Positions 25,194 through 34,058 of a DNA stretch of 64,000 nucleotides are shown here, one piece after another. Source of the stretch: Roseibium polysiphoniae (lineage in GTDB: Bacteria > Pseudomonadota > Alphaproteobacteria > Rhizobiales > Stappiaceae); NCBI RefSeq assembly GCF_014842925.1, contig NZ_JACYXJ010000002.1:186001-250000 (forward strand). Direction: 5' to 3'. Numbering within the stretch: position 1 is the stretch's first letter; the number at the start of each line of letters is the position of its first letter. A program made the translations under genes and the position numbers. The notes under the pieces were generated by a model. That model was not told the origin of the DNA and ran no database searches. It worked only from the letters and a program-made list of their open reading frames with translations.

Positions 25194-25232
25194 ACCGGAG
25201 TTGCCCTGATCGGCTGCTCCGGTTTTTCTTTT
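25194..25232 (+). terminator. Rho-independent terminator of the sugar transporter operon
   Basis: ACCGGAG pairs with CTCCGGT and is followed by a T-rich tract (TTTTTCTTTT), 29 bp after the ATPase stop. Confidence 0.85.
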
Positions 25233-25282
25233 GCGGCACTTCGGGAAAGACGGATGGACACTTGCCGCCGTATTGACGGTGC

Positions 25283-25774
25283 TCAGTCCTTTTTCTTGCT
25301 CATGGACTTGATGAGCAGCGTGAGGATAGGCGTCAGCAGTCCGGCGAGAGCACCGTCGAGCGGGTTTTTGGCAAAGGACGTCAGGCTGTTCTTGAGGCCG
25401 ATCAATTCGTCTCGTGTGCGCTCGATTTCCTCCTGAAGATCCTCGGCTTTTGCCTCCAGCTCTTCAAGGCCCGCGTCGCGAACTTCCTTTGCAAGCTCCA
25501 GCTCAGGGCCGGTCTTCAATCCGGAGGCCCACAGCAAAAGGATGATGGCCACCAGAAAGTCGACTCCGGCGACGGCAAGGGCTGCGTAGCTTGGCCCCCA
25601 GATCTCTTCCAGAGCGAAGAAACCTGCGACATTCAGCATGGCCAGACCAAAGATGAGGACCAGGCCGGCAAAGGCCGTGGCGCCGATCTTCTTGGCGGCG
25701 ACCTGAAGTTTCGCCTCAATGATCAGAAGTTCAGCGCGCCAGATGATGCGCAGGTTGCGAACGGTGCTTTCCAT
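25283..25774 (-). CDS. Phage-holin-superfamily (Holin-X/YqjE-like) membrane protein
   Basis: Small membrane protein of 163 residues. The N-terminal RAELLIIEAKLQVAAKK helix, then two adjacent hydrophobic helices (about 33-55 and 64-87), then a charged coiled-coil (ELELAKEVRDAGLEELEAKA and following, about 91-125) are the arrangement of the Phage_holin_3_6/YqjE group. Despite the family name these are usually chromosomal envelope proteins, not phage lysis proteins. The DUF883-like gene lies 9 bp upstream on the same strand, a common pairing (YqjD-YqjE). Function is not established; a link to membrane stress or stationary phase is known for E. coli relatives. Confidence 0.75.
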   Translation of the reverse strand: MESTVRNLRIIWRAELLIIEAKLQVAAKKIGATAFAGLVLIFGLAMLNVAGFFALEEIWGPSYAALAVAGVDFLVAIILLLWASGLKTGPELELAKEVRDAGLEELEAKAEDLQEEIERTRDELIGLKNSLTSFAKNPLDGALAGLLTPILTLLIKSMSKKKD

Positions 25775-25783
25775 AGTGCGCTC

Positions 25784-26152
25784 CTATCGGCGTAATGCGG
25801 CCCCAACGATGATCCCGAGCGCAAAGGCGCCCAGAACCACACGGACGGGATGTTCCTGAATTTCGTGCTCCGCGCTTTCAACCAGGGTGCTGAGCTGTTC
25901 CGACAGTTGCGTCAGATCCAGATGAGCAGCGAACTTCTCTTCGGTTGAAGCTTCGGCAGATGTTTCAATGTGTGGCGCCTCAGATGTCTGAGGGTCAGCT
26001 TGGACCGCGTCCTCTGTTTCAGCTTGACCTGCGGGCTTTGTCGCCTTGGCGGCTGCCTTGGATGCAGGCTGACGCTTTCGGCGGCGCTTCGGCGCGGTCG
26101 TTTCGGCCTTCAGGGCCCGGATTTCGTCTTGCAGGTCACGAGACGTCGCCAT
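25784..26152 (-). CDS. ElaB/YqjD/DUF883-like membrane-anchored protein
   Basis: Small protein of 122 residues from the ATG at 26152, which has AAGGAGG seven bases upstream. An N-terminal lysine/alanine-rich stretch (KRRRKRQPASKAAAKATKPA), an acidic middle, an amphipathic helix (about 70-100) and a C-terminal glycine/alanine helix ending in GIIVGAALRR match the YqjD/ElaB arrangement. E. coli relatives bind ribosomes at the membrane in stationary phase. The basic N-terminus resembles histone-H1-like tails. Co-transcribed with the holin-like gene. Confidence 0.7.
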   Translation of the reverse strand: MATSRDLQDEIRALKAETTAPKRRRKRQPASKAAAKATKPAGQAETEDAVQADPQTSEAPHIETSAEASTEEKFAAHLDLTQLSEQLSTLVESAEHEIQEHPVRVVLGAFALGIIVGAALRR

Positions 26153-26202
26153 TCGAAACCTCCTTGATTGCACATGTTGATTGCTTGGGCGCATGAACGC
26201 AC

Positions 26203-26245
26203 AAAAAAGGCCCCGGCGCGAGGGGAATTGAGGAGCGCCGGAGCC
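26203..26245 (-). terminator. Rho-independent terminator of the sox operon
   Basis: On the minus strand an 11-bp GC-rich stem (26235-26245 with 26209-26219, one G-T pair) is followed by six T. It lies about 70 bp after the soxF stop and before the DUF883-like gene. Confidence 0.85.
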
Positions 26246-26312
26246 TGTTGAGTGAAGACAAAGGGGCTGAGAGAAAGGTCATCTAGAGACCGATCCCTCG
26301 TGCGCCTGCGCT

Positions 26313-27590
26313 TTACGCGCCAAAGATGTCGGTCGTGATGCCCTCGTACCAGCCAACAGATTCTTCATAGGTTTCCTGCCGGGTCGCGTTGTCTTCGCCA
26401 GTCTGGCTGATGAACTTCGACGTCGAGGCGATCTTCTCGTCCGTTGCCGCATATTGTGCGCCGACCTTCACGCCGTCATTGCTTTCGATCAAACTCCAGC
26501 AGGTGTTGGAATATTTGGCAGGAAAGACTTTGGAGTCGATGAGGTCGCCGCGGACGGCCATGGCCGCCACCTTGGCCTGGCTGTTGGCGGAGAAGCCGGA
26601 TTTCGGCATATCGCCCGCAATGCATGCGTCGCCGATGACGAAGACATTGTCGTCGACCTTGGATCGCATTGAATAGGGGTCGATGGCGCAGAAGCCGCTT
26701 TCGTTGGCAAGACCGGCGCTGGCAGCGATCATACCGGCCTTTTGCGCCGGGATGACATTCACCAGGTCGCCCTGGAACGTGTCGAGATCCGTTTCGACTT
26801 GCCCGCTTGCCGGATCCACGCTGGCGATGCCGCCATGAACATCCGGTCCGTACCATTCGATCATGCCCGGATAGTGCTTGTCCCAGCCTTCCTGAAACAG
26901 GGCCTGTTTCGAGAATTTCGGCTTGGGATCGATGATGGTGATCTTGCTGTCGGTGAAACCCTTTTCCTTCAGCACATGGGCGAACATGGACACGCGCTCA
27001 TAGGGACCGGGAGGACAGCGGTAGGGATTGGGCGGGGCGACCATGACGATCTGCTGACCGTTCTCGATCGCATCCAGCTTTGCCTTGAGCAGCTTGGTCT
27101 GCGGGCCGGCCTTCCAGGAATGCGGCATGATTTCAGCGGCTTCTTCAGAATAGCCGGGGACGCTGTCCCAGATCAGATCGATGCCGGGCGCGACGATCAG
27201 CCGGTCATAATCGACCTTGGAGCCATCGGCCATCGTCACGGATTTTGCGGCACGGTCGATGGCCTGGGCATAGCCGTTCACAACGGTGATGCCGTAGTTG
27301 GAGGCAAGCGTGTCGTAGCTGTGGGTGATGGATTCAAACGTGCGGTAGCCGCCCAGGTACAGGTTGGAGAAGAAGCAGGTGGTGTATGTCGGGTTGGCCT
27401 CGATCAGGGTCACGTCAATGGCATCGCCTGCATCCTTGGCGATGTAGCGGGCCGCGGTTGCCCCACCTGCGCCACCGCCGATGATCACCACCTTGGGTTT
27501 GCCCTGGGCACGTGCATAGAGGGGCAGGGCGAGAGATGCAGCTCCTGCGCCAGCGAACAATCCAAATGTACGTCGGGAAATTCGGGTCAT
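26313..27590 (-). CDS. soxF: SoxF, flavocytochrome c sulfide dehydrogenase flavoprotein subunit
   Basis: Periplasmic FAD protein that oxidises sulfide or reactivates the Sox system, donating electrons to a c-type cytochrome. A Tat signal (SRRTFGLFAGAGAASLALPL) leads into VVIIGGGAGGATAARYI (FAD Rossmann). Redox cysteines are probably in TTCFFSNLYLGG and YRCPPGPYERV; the family C-terminal domain includes NTCWSLI. 425 residues from ATG 27590, with AGGAAGG upstream. It follows soxE by 22 bp, so SoxE is its probable electron partner. It ends the sox operon. Confidence 0.92.
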   Translation of the reverse strand: MTRISRRTFGLFAGAGAASLALPLYARAQGKPKVVIIGGGAGGATAARYIAKDAGDAIDVTLIEANPTYTTCFFSNLYLGGYRTFESITHSYDTLASNYGITVVNGYAQAIDRAAKSVTMADGSKVDYDRLIVAPGIDLIWDSVPGYSEEAAEIMPHSWKAGPQTKLLKAKLDAIENGQQIVMVAPPNPYRCPPGPYERVSMFAHVLKEKGFTDSKITIIDPKPKFSKQALFQEGWDKHYPGMIEWYGPDVHGGIASVDPASGQVETDLDTFQGDLVNVIPAQKAGMIAASAGLANESGFCAIDPYSMRSKVDDNVFVIGDACIAGDMPKSGFSANSQAKVAAMAVRGDLIDSKVFPAKYSNTCWSLIESNDGVKVGAQYAATDEKIASTSKFISQTGEDNATRQETYEESVGWYEGITTDIFGA

Positions 27591-27612
27591 CACGTTTCCT
27601 TCCTGTTTTCGA

Positions 27613-28401
27613 TTATTGCGGATCTATGGAGCCGAAGTAGGCCGCAAGGGCCGCTATTTCCTCATTGCCGAGGTTCGCGGTCATGTTCTGCATGACCTGA
27701 TGGCTGCGGACGTTGGTCTTGTAGTCGAAGAGGGCCCGAATGAACGCAGCCTTGGGCCAGCCGATGATGGAGGGAATGCCGTCTGCGCGTCCGGACAACT
27801 GATGGCAGGTCACGCATTCGCTTGAGAGATATTCGCCGTAGTCGGGATCCCCGGTGAGCGCCATCGCCTCGGCGCCGATTTCAGGGTGAGCCGGCTTTGG
27901 AATTTCCGGATGTGCGGCCGGGTCGCGGTCAGAAGCCTTGCGCAGGTAAGCGATCAGGTCGTCGCGATCCTGCTGCTTTTTCATGCCGCGGTAGGACATG
28001 CGCGTTCCTCCGACAAAGGCCCGTGGCTTTTCCAGGTAGGCGTCGAGGGTTTCCTGGGTCCATTCAAGACCGGCGCCGCCGCGGATGCGCATGGCGGAGG
28101 AATACTTGAAATTTTCGATGGAGCCGGCGGTGCGGCCGAACAGTCCGTCCAGATGCGGTCCGACGCCGTTGCGGGCGTCTACACCAATCTCATGACAGGC
28201 CTTGCAGGCCCTGTAGAGTTTCTGGCCGCGCTTGGCATCGGCCGGTGGTTCTGCGAGGGAGGATGTCGTCAGCGCTGCCAAGGCGCATAGGAACGAGAGG
28301 ACGAAAGTGGAGATCGGTCGATGCCAGGCGGGAACACGCCGGTTCAGACAGTGGGGGCCCACCGTTCGCCGGTTCTTCGTTTGAGTTCCTGTCCCTGCCA
28401 T
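27613..28401 (-). CDS. soxE: SoxE, diheme c-type cytochrome
   Basis: Periplasmic diheme cytochrome c of 262 residues. Heme sites are CKACH (66-70) and CVTCH (196-200). The N-terminus is a long signal region with a hydrophobic stretch (ISTFVLSFLCALAALTTSS) after about 28 polar residues; GGGAGG seven bases upstream supports the start at 28401. The first domain (GPHLDGLFGRTAGS) is like mitochondrial-type cytochrome c552. Immediately upstream of soxF, it is the likely electron acceptor of the SoxF flavoprotein. Confidence 0.9.
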   Translation of the reverse strand: MAGTGTQTKNRRTVGPHCLNRRVPAWHRPISTFVLSFLCALAALTTSSLAEPPADAKRGQKLYRACKACHEIGVDARNGVGPHLDGLFGRTAGSIENFKYSSAMRIRGGAGLEWTQETLDAYLEKPRAFVGGTRMSYRGMKKQQDRDDLIAYLRKASDRDPAAHPEIPKPAHPEIGAEAMALTGDPDYGEYLSSECVTCHQLSGRADGIPSIIGWPKAAFIRALFDYKTNVRSHQVMQNMTANLGNEEIAALAAYFGSIDPQ

Positions 28402-28445
28402 CGTCCGACCTCCCTTCGGTCCGCCGCAAGTTTTTGCGCCGAAAC

Positions 28446-29564
28446 CTAGTCCACGGCACCGGCTCCGGCATTGTCATCGCCGCTTCCCGGCGTCACATCC
28501 AGGATGAGGGCATGCATGGTGATCTCGACAGGCGTGTCGGTGCAGTTTTCCATGCAAGGCTCTCCCTTGGAGGCGAAATGCGCTTCGGTTTCGCGATCAT
28601 CCGCAATGAAGTTTTCTTCATTTGGAAGGCGTACTTCGAGGAAGTTCTTGTCAGATAACTTGAAGTCTTCATCGTCCACCAGATCATTGAGGTAGAGCAG
28701 GTAGGCGGTGATGGCATAAACGTCGTCGTCGGACAGGGAACGGGCGTTGCCATAAGGCATGGCGCGGCGCACGTAGTCATAGACCGTCGACAGATAGGGC
28801 CAGTAGGACCCGATGGTCTTTTCCGGGCGTTCTTCCGTCAGCGTGTCCTGGCCACCGGCCAGCACCGGCCAGCGCCCGACGCCTTCCCCAAAGTCGCCGT
28901 GACAGACCGCGCATTGGTCGGTGAAGAGCTCTTCGCCAACCGCGACAGTGCCGGAACCGACAGGAAGGCCTGCGCCATCCGGGCGGATGTCGATGTCCCA
29001 GGCTGCGACTTCCTCATGGGTCGCCACACGACCCAGGCCAAAGACCTTGCCCGCACCTGCTTCGGAGGCTGTTGCGGCCGGCGCAGGTTTCGATGCAGCG
29101 GCCGTTTCGGTCTTTTCCGGAGCCGGCGCTGCTGCGCTGTCATCTGAGGGCGTGCTGGCCGGGGCCTCGGCGGAGAATGTCGCCAGATAGGCGATGACGT
29201 TGTCGAGGTCCTTGTCCTTGCGCAGTCCGGCAAAGGCCATCTTGGTGCCCTTGATCATGGCCCTCGGTTTTTTGAGGTAGGTCCCCATGGTTTCATTGTC
29301 CCAGACGAGGCCTTCCTCTCCGGCCTTGATCATGGCCTTGGAATATTTGTAGCCGTCGAGACCGCCGGCCGTGCGGCCGAAGATGTCGTTGAGCTGCGGG
29401 CCGACCTTGTTTTTTGCGCCGTCGCCGACTGCGTGACAGGCCGCGCATTTCTTGAACACCTTCTTGCCGGCGACCGCGTCACCTTCGGCCAGAGCCGATG
29501 TGGCAAGGACAGGCAGGGACAGAAGGGCTGCCGTCAGGGAGAGAGATTTAAGCAACTTCGACAT
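28446..29564 (-). CDS. soxD: SoxD, diheme cytochrome subunit of sulfane dehydrogenase SoxCD
   Basis: Electron-accepting partner of SoxC in the periplasm. The signal peptide is MSKLLKSLSLTAALLSLPVL with ATSALA before the cut. Domain one carries CAACH (40-44) and KKPRAMIKGTKMAFAGL, with the axial Met; an Ala/Pro-rich linker (about 131-172) joins domain two with CAVCH (218-222). The start at 29564 lies inside the end of soxC (17-bp overlap), so the pair is translationally coupled. With SoxCD present, the full Sox cycle yields sulfate without sulfur globules. Confidence 0.93.
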   Translation of the reverse strand: MSKLLKSLSLTAALLSLPVLATSALAEGDAVAGKKVFKKCAACHAVGDGAKNKVGPQLNDIFGRTAGGLDGYKYSKAMIKAGEEGLVWDNETMGTYLKKPRAMIKGTKMAFAGLRKDKDLDNVIAYLATFSAEAPASTPSDDSAAAPAPEKTETAAASKPAPAATASEAGAGKVFGLGRVATHEEVAAWDIDIRPDGAGLPVGSGTVAVGEELFTDQCAVCHGDFGEGVGRWPVLAGGQDTLTEERPEKTIGSYWPYLSTVYDYVRRAMPYGNARSLSDDDVYAITAYLLYLNDLVDDEDFKLSDKNFLEVRLPNEENFIADDRETEAHFASKGEPCMENCTDTPVEITMHALILDVTPGSGDDNAGAGAVD

Positions 29565-30852
29565 TTTCAACCGTCCCGTCTCCTTTGACATGCCAGGTCT
29601 GGATGCCGTTGTTGTGGTAGATGGAGTTTTCGCCGCGGGCGATGCGCAGCTCGTCCTTCGTGGGCTGGAAGAAACCTTCCTCATCCATGGCGCGGGACTG
29701 GAGCAGCAGCTCGGAGCCGTCCCAGTCGATGTCCAGATAGAAGCGATGCATCGCCTTTGGCAGGCTCGGCCCGTCGAGACGTGCGGTCTTCCAGTTCCGG
29801 CCGCCATCAATGGAAACATCGACGCGGGTGATCTTGCCGTTGCCGGACCAGGCGACGCCCGAAATGACGAGCGGACCCTTGCCGTGGGTGATCGGCGCCT
29901 GCGGGCTCGGGTTGGTGACAACGGACTTGGCATCCATCACCCAGGTGAAGCGCCGGGCTTTTCCACTGGCCAGAAGATCCGTGTATTTCGACGTTTCTTC
30001 GCGCTGGTGCCAGGGCTGGTCGCCGACTTCGAGCCTGCGGAGCCACTTGACCCACATGTTGCCTTCCCAGCCAGGAACGACGAGGCGGAGCGGATAGCCT
30101 TGCTCGGGGCGCAGGGCCTCGCCGTTCATCTTGAAGGCGACCAGACAGTCGTCCAGTGCCTTTTCCATCGGGATGGATCGGGTCATTGCTGAGGAATCAG
30201 CGCCTTCGGGCATCACCCATTTGCCGGTGGTTTTTACGCCGGCTTCCTCAAGCAGGTATTTCAGCGGCACGCCGGTGTACATGACGCAGTGGATCATGCC
30301 GTGGGTGTATTGGCAGCCGTTCAGCTGTGCGCCGCGCCATTCCATGCCGGAGTTGGCTGCGCATTCCAGGAAATAGATCCGGTTTTCGCGTGGGAACCGC
30401 TTCAGGTCTTCCATTGTAAAGACCAACGGGGTGTCGACCAGGCCGTTGATCATCAGCCGATGGTCAGCGGGGCTGATCTCGGCAACGCCGCCGTGGTGGC
30501 GCTCGAAGCAAAGGCCGTTCGGGGTCAGGATCCCGTCCAGCTCATGGAGCGGTGTGAAGTTGATCGAGCTTTCGGTCGAAGCGGTCAGCCACTCCACATC
30601 GCGGCGAACCACATGGGCCTCAAATTCCGAGGGCATGCCATAGGGATTGGCCTGAACGCCATCGCCCAGGTAGCGGTTCCAGTCCTGGATCTCGGTGATC
30701 AGGCGATCGCTGTCGGCCATGGCTGCGCCGGAAAGGGCGGCCGCGCTGGCGGCGGCACCACCGGTGGCAAGACCTGCTTTCAGCAGCGTCCTGCGGTTCA
30801 TGTCCGGACCGCTGTCCTTGGGAGGCTGTCCCGAAGCCTTTTTGTCACTCAT
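29548..30852 (-). CDS. soxC: SoxC, molybdopterin sulfane dehydrogenase subunit
   Basis: Periplasmic sulfite-oxidase-family enzyme that oxidises the sulfane sulfur bound to SoxY. A Tat signal (NRRTLLKAGLATGGAAASAA, beginning at residue 19) fits export of the folded cofactor enzyme. Cys164 in YFLECAANSGMEWRG is the molybdenum ligand. The C-terminal dimerisation domain (ISGVAWSGNGKITRVDVS) has the Mo-co_dimer fold. ATG at 30852 has GAGGAATTGAG upstream; 434 residues. Confidence 0.95.
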   Translation of the reverse strand: MSDKKASGQPPKDSGPDMNRRTLLKAGLATGGAAASAAALSGAAMADSDRLITEIQDWNRYLGDGVQANPYGMPSEFEAHVVRRDVEWLTASTESSINFTPLHELDGILTPNGLCFERHHGGVAEISPADHRLMINGLVDTPLVFTMEDLKRFPRENRIYFLECAANSGMEWRGAQLNGCQYTHGMIHCVMYTGVPLKYLLEEAGVKTTGKWVMPEGADSSAMTRSIPMEKALDDCLVAFKMNGEALRPEQGYPLRLVVPGWEGNMWVKWLRRLEVGDQPWHQREETSKYTDLLASGKARRFTWVMDAKSVVTNPSPQAPITHGKGPLVISGVAWSGNGKITRVDVSIDGGRNWKTARLDGPSLPKAMHRFYLDIDWDGSELLLQSRAMDEEGFFQPTKDELRIARGENSIYHNNGIQTWHVKGDGTVENVEVA

Positions 30853-30917
30853 CTCAATTCCTCGGGTTACTGGCAAATGTCATGCTGGTTCTTTGGTGGC
30901 CTCAGATAGGCCCTGGT

Positions 30918-32612
30918 TCAGCCGACCACTTTCACGGACTGATTGTCCGGGAGCTTGACGGTCGGGTGCTTGCTCAGGTGGTTTTCGACGACGTCCCAGA
31001 TCGCTGGACCTTCGGTGTCTTCATTGACCGAGGCCCAACCGGCGACCGTGTAATCCTTCGCCGGATCAATGGCTTCGCCCGTCGCCAGCAAGGTCATGCC
31101 GGAGATGCGCTCGCCGATTTCCTTGTTGGGGTCGATCGTGTAGCCCATGCCGCCGACGCGAACCATGTCGCCGCCCTGCTGGTAGTAGGGATCCTTGTTG
31201 AAGAGGTTGTCGCCAACGTCTTCCAGGATGTCCTTGATGGTCTGACCGCTCATCTGCGAGCGGTAGGCCGCCGGATAAGTCATGGCGCAGGCGTTGTGGA
31301 GATCCTCGACGGTGATGTCCTGACCCGGCAGAAGGCTGGTGCCCCATCTGAAGCCGGGCGAGAGGGAGATCTGGGCGTCGCGCTCTTCCAGCAGTGCCTG
31401 GCAGATCAGGTCATCGAAGGTGCCGTTGAAATTGCCGCGGCGGTACAGAAGGCTCTCGGTCGTGCCGATCTTGCGGGAGAGTTCGTCCGCAAAGGGCGCA
31501 CGCACTTCATCGATCAGCGCCGCCATGTCCGCATCAGGCGTAATGACATCGGAGAAGACCGGGATCAGGCGATAGCCATAGCCGGCCACCTTGCCATCTT
31601 TCACGTCGAGGTCGACACGGGAAACGAACTTTCCGTTTGAGCCTGAGGCGATCACCAGCGTGCCATTGACGATCACCGGCTCGGGCAGGGCATCGTGGGT
31701 GTGACCCGTCAGGACCACATCGATACCGTCGACGCGCGAGGCGAGCTTGCGATCCACATCGAACCCGTTGTGGGAGAGAAGCACGACGACTTCCGCCCCT
31801 TCGGCGCGAGCTTCCTCCACATGCTTGGCAATGTCTTCCTCGCGGATGCCGAAGGACCAGCCCGGGATCATCCAGCGCGGATTGGCAATCGGCGTATAGG
31901 GGAAGGCCTGACCGATCACGGCGATCTTGGATCCGCCGCGCTCGAACATCTTCCAGGCCTCGAAAGCCGGTTCGTCCCATTCGTTGTCGTAGATGTTGGA
32001 CCCGAGGAAGGCGAAGGGCAGGGCGTCGATGACTTCCTGAACCCGGTCCGTTCCGTAGGTGAATTCCCAGTGGCCGGTCATGGCATCCGGCTCCAGGGAG
32101 TTCATGACGGTGATCATGTCCTCGCCGAGGGTCTTGTTCGCCGTGTAGCTGCCCTGCCAGGTGTCGCCGCCGTCCAAAAGCAGGCAGTTGTCTGCCCCGC
32201 GCTCGGAGCGGATCCGCTTGATGATCGTCGCGACCCGGTCCATGCCGCCCATGCGGCCATACGTCTTGGCAAGGGAAACAAAGTCTTCCGACGTCAGAGC
32301 ATAGGCATCCGGCGAGCCCGGCTCGATGTCATAGAGCTTGAGGAAATCGGCGCCTGTCACGTGGGGAGGAAGGCCGTTGACGTCGCCGATGCCCAGATTG
32401 ATCGAGGGCTCACGGAAATAGAGCGGCTTGAGCTGGGCATGAATGTCGGTGATGTGGACGAGGGTCAAATTGCCCTTCGGCTCCATCGACAGAAGCGTGT
32501 CCTCGCTCAGGCCCTGCTGGGCCATGAGCTTTGACCAGCCGCCGGCCATGCCGGAGCCGAGCAGGGCGCTCGTGGCGGTTGCGGCCATCAGGAACTCGCG
32601 ACGTGAAAACAT
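30918..32612 (-). CDS. soxB: SoxB, thiosulfohydrolase
   Basis: Periplasmic dimanganese enzyme hydrolysing the terminal sulfonate from SoxY-bound cysteine S-thiosulfonate. 564 residues with a Tat signal (SRREFLMAATATSALLGSG). Metal-site motifs are VHITDIHAQLKP (Asp56, His58), LDGGDTWQGS, MTGHWEFTYG, LLSHNGFDVD and LTGHTHDALPEP, in the order of the 5'-nucleotidase family. SoxB is the usual marker gene of thiosulfate oxidation. It lies 65 bp upstream of soxC. Confidence 0.96.
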   Translation of the reverse strand: MFSRREFLMAATATSALLGSGMAGGWSKLMAQQGLSEDTLLSMEPKGNLTLVHITDIHAQLKPLYFREPSINLGIGDVNGLPPHVTGADFLKLYDIEPGSPDAYALTSEDFVSLAKTYGRMGGMDRVATIIKRIRSERGADNCLLLDGGDTWQGSYTANKTLGEDMITVMNSLEPDAMTGHWEFTYGTDRVQEVIDALPFAFLGSNIYDNEWDEPAFEAWKMFERGGSKIAVIGQAFPYTPIANPRWMIPGWSFGIREEDIAKHVEEARAEGAEVVVLLSHNGFDVDRKLASRVDGIDVVLTGHTHDALPEPVIVNGTLVIASGSNGKFVSRVDLDVKDGKVAGYGYRLIPVFSDVITPDADMAALIDEVRAPFADELSRKIGTTESLLYRRGNFNGTFDDLICQALLEERDAQISLSPGFRWGTSLLPGQDITVEDLHNACAMTYPAAYRSQMSGQTIKDILEDVGDNLFNKDPYYQQGGDMVRVGGMGYTIDPNKEIGERISGMTLLATGEAIDPAKDYTVAGWASVNEDTEGPAIWDVVENHLSKHPTVKLPDNQSVKVVG

Positions 32613-32752
32613 GTCTACCTCCAGCTCATCGGCAGGTGCTTGCGCATCAGCTGCAATCGGGCAAGGTTATCCCGTTGGCACACGTCAAGCGTGCACCGGA
32701 GCCTGGCTTGCCGATGATATTAAAATCGTGGGACGTCTCTCTGCGCCCCGGT

Positions 32753-32782
32753 CAAAAGGTGCGGCGATCACCCGCCGCACCT
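32753..32782 (-). terminator. Hairpin between soxA and soxB, possible partial terminator
   Basis: A perfect 10-bp stem (32773-32782 with 32757-32766 on the minus strand) with a 6-base loop is followed by TTTT in the 187-bp gap between soxA and soxB. It could end part of the transcripts or mark a processing point. Confidence 0.6.
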
Positions 32783-32799
32783 GGTCTCATGCGTCGCCG

Positions 32800-33663
32800 T
32801 TACTGGCGGACCGCAGGTGTCTCAACCGACAGGCCTGTGCCGCGCCACGTCACATAGACCTCCAGAGCCATCAGCTCGTCGGAAAATGCTGCCGGGAACT
32901 CGGCGCGTGTGTCACGAATGCAGCCGCGGAAACGGTTGTGCAGGGACACCATGGCCGACTGCTTGAGCCGGTAGGTCGGGAAGCCGTTGACGTTGCCCTG
33001 GCTGAGGTGATCGGCGCGGATATAGTTGCCGTTGTAGTCCTCATGACAGGTCGCGCAGGCCAGGTTCAGCTGACCTGTGCGGGTGTAGTAGGTTTCCTCG
33101 CCCTTCTTCCACCACTCCTGCATCTCGCCCTGACTCAGATCGATCTCGACCGGCATGCCGATGGACTGATGCTTGATGTAGGTGACGAGGGCCTTCTGGT
33201 CTGCAGCGTCGAACTTGTAGGGCTTTGCCTGCATGTTCTCTTCGCGGCACTGATCGACCTGAAGCTCGAGGTTGAACGGCTTGTTCGCGTCCGCATTCCA
33301 CTTGGGATAGTTCGCGCCGATCCCCTTGAGGAATTCCTCGCCGTCACCATGACAGGAGGCGCAGGACTTGCCGGCATCGCCTTCCACGGTGTTCCAGATT
33401 TCCTCGCCGCGTTCGACATAGAGCATGCCCGGATTCTGGAAGCTGTCAGCCTCCAGGGCCCGGGTTTCCTCGGTGCGATAATGCCAGCCGGAGATCACTT
33501 CATCGAGCGGATGCCCCTCCGGGGCCGCCGTCCGCGTGATGATCTCAAGCTCGTCATCAATCACCAGCTTTTCGTCCACCGGTCCGCCGGCAAGGGCGGC
33601 GCTGCTCATGCCTGCGGTCAGCAGGCCGGCAAGCAGTACGCCTGTCTTATATATCTTGGCCAA
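32800..33663 (-). CDS. soxA: SoxA, diheme cytochrome c of the SoxAX complex
   Basis: Periplasmic subunit that links thiosulfate to the SoxY cysteine. 287 residues with a signal peptide ending SSAALA. Heme sites are CASCH (101-105) and CATCH (203-207); Cys248 in RFRGCIRDTR is the active-site cysteine/heme ligand that carries a persulfide in characterised SoxA. The start codon is TTG at 33663, with GGAGG nine bases upstream. SoxZ, SoxY and SoxX follow upstream in the operon. Confidence 0.95.
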   Translation of the reverse strand: MAKIYKTGVLLAGLLTAGMSSAALAGGPVDEKLVIDDELEIITRTAAPEGHPLDEVISGWHYRTEETRALEADSFQNPGMLYVERGEEIWNTVEGDAGKSCASCHGDGEEFLKGIGANYPKWNADANKPFNLELQVDQCREENMQAKPYKFDAADQKALVTYIKHQSIGMPVEIDLSQGEMQEWWKKGEETYYTRTGQLNLACATCHEDYNGNYIRADHLSQGNVNGFPTYRLKQSAMVSLHNRFRGCIRDTRAEFPAAFSDELMALEVYVTWRGTGLSVETPAVRQ

Positions 33664-33710
33664 ATCGTCTCCTCCCGATTTGCGCGATTGCGGATTGCTC
33701 CGGCTCTCGC

Positions 33711-34037
33711 TTATTCGACCGCAAGCTTCTTTTCGGTGGTGTAGGCGCTGCCGTCATCGTCCACCCAGGTGAACTTGAACGTGCCGCTGTCTTCCACTTT
33801 GGCGGTGAACTCCAGGTAGGGGTTCGCCGAGACGGCCGGATCCATGTCGCATGAAAAAACGACCTGTCCGTTGTATTCGCAGGTGAACTTGTTGATGATC
33901 TTGCGCGGGATCGGGTTGCCCTGCTTGTCCTTGCGCTGACCGGATTCCATCGGGTGGCTGATCAGCGTCTTCAGCGTGACCACTTCACCCTTGGAAGCCT
34001 TTTTGGGGACCTTAACGCGCGGTTTAGGTGCTGCCAT
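33711..34037 (-). CDS. soxZ: SoxZ, sulfur-carrier complex subunit
   Basis: 108-residue partner of SoxY, an immunoglobulin-like beta sandwich. It has no signal sequence and is exported with SoxY. VVTLKTLISHPMESGQRKD and INKFTCEYNGQVVF are SoxZ motifs. It lies 21 bp after soxY. Confidence 0.95.
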   Translation of the reverse strand: MAAPKPRVKVPKKASKGEVVTLKTLISHPMESGQRKDKQGNPIPRKIINKFTCEYNGQVVFSCDMDPAVSANPYLEFTAKVEDSGTFKFTWVDDDGSAYTTEKKLAVE

Positions 34038-34058
34038 TGTGTCTATCCTTCTGCCCGA

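Noticed and set aside
25283..25774. Prophage lysis gene
   Set aside because: The holin-superfamily label is only nominal; the partner is a YqjD/ElaB-like protein, and no phage structural genes are nearby.
28446..29933. SoxD extended at its N-terminus through soxC
   Set aside because: The extra residues have no signal peptide and lie in the soxC coding region; the ATG at 29564 begins a standard signal peptide.
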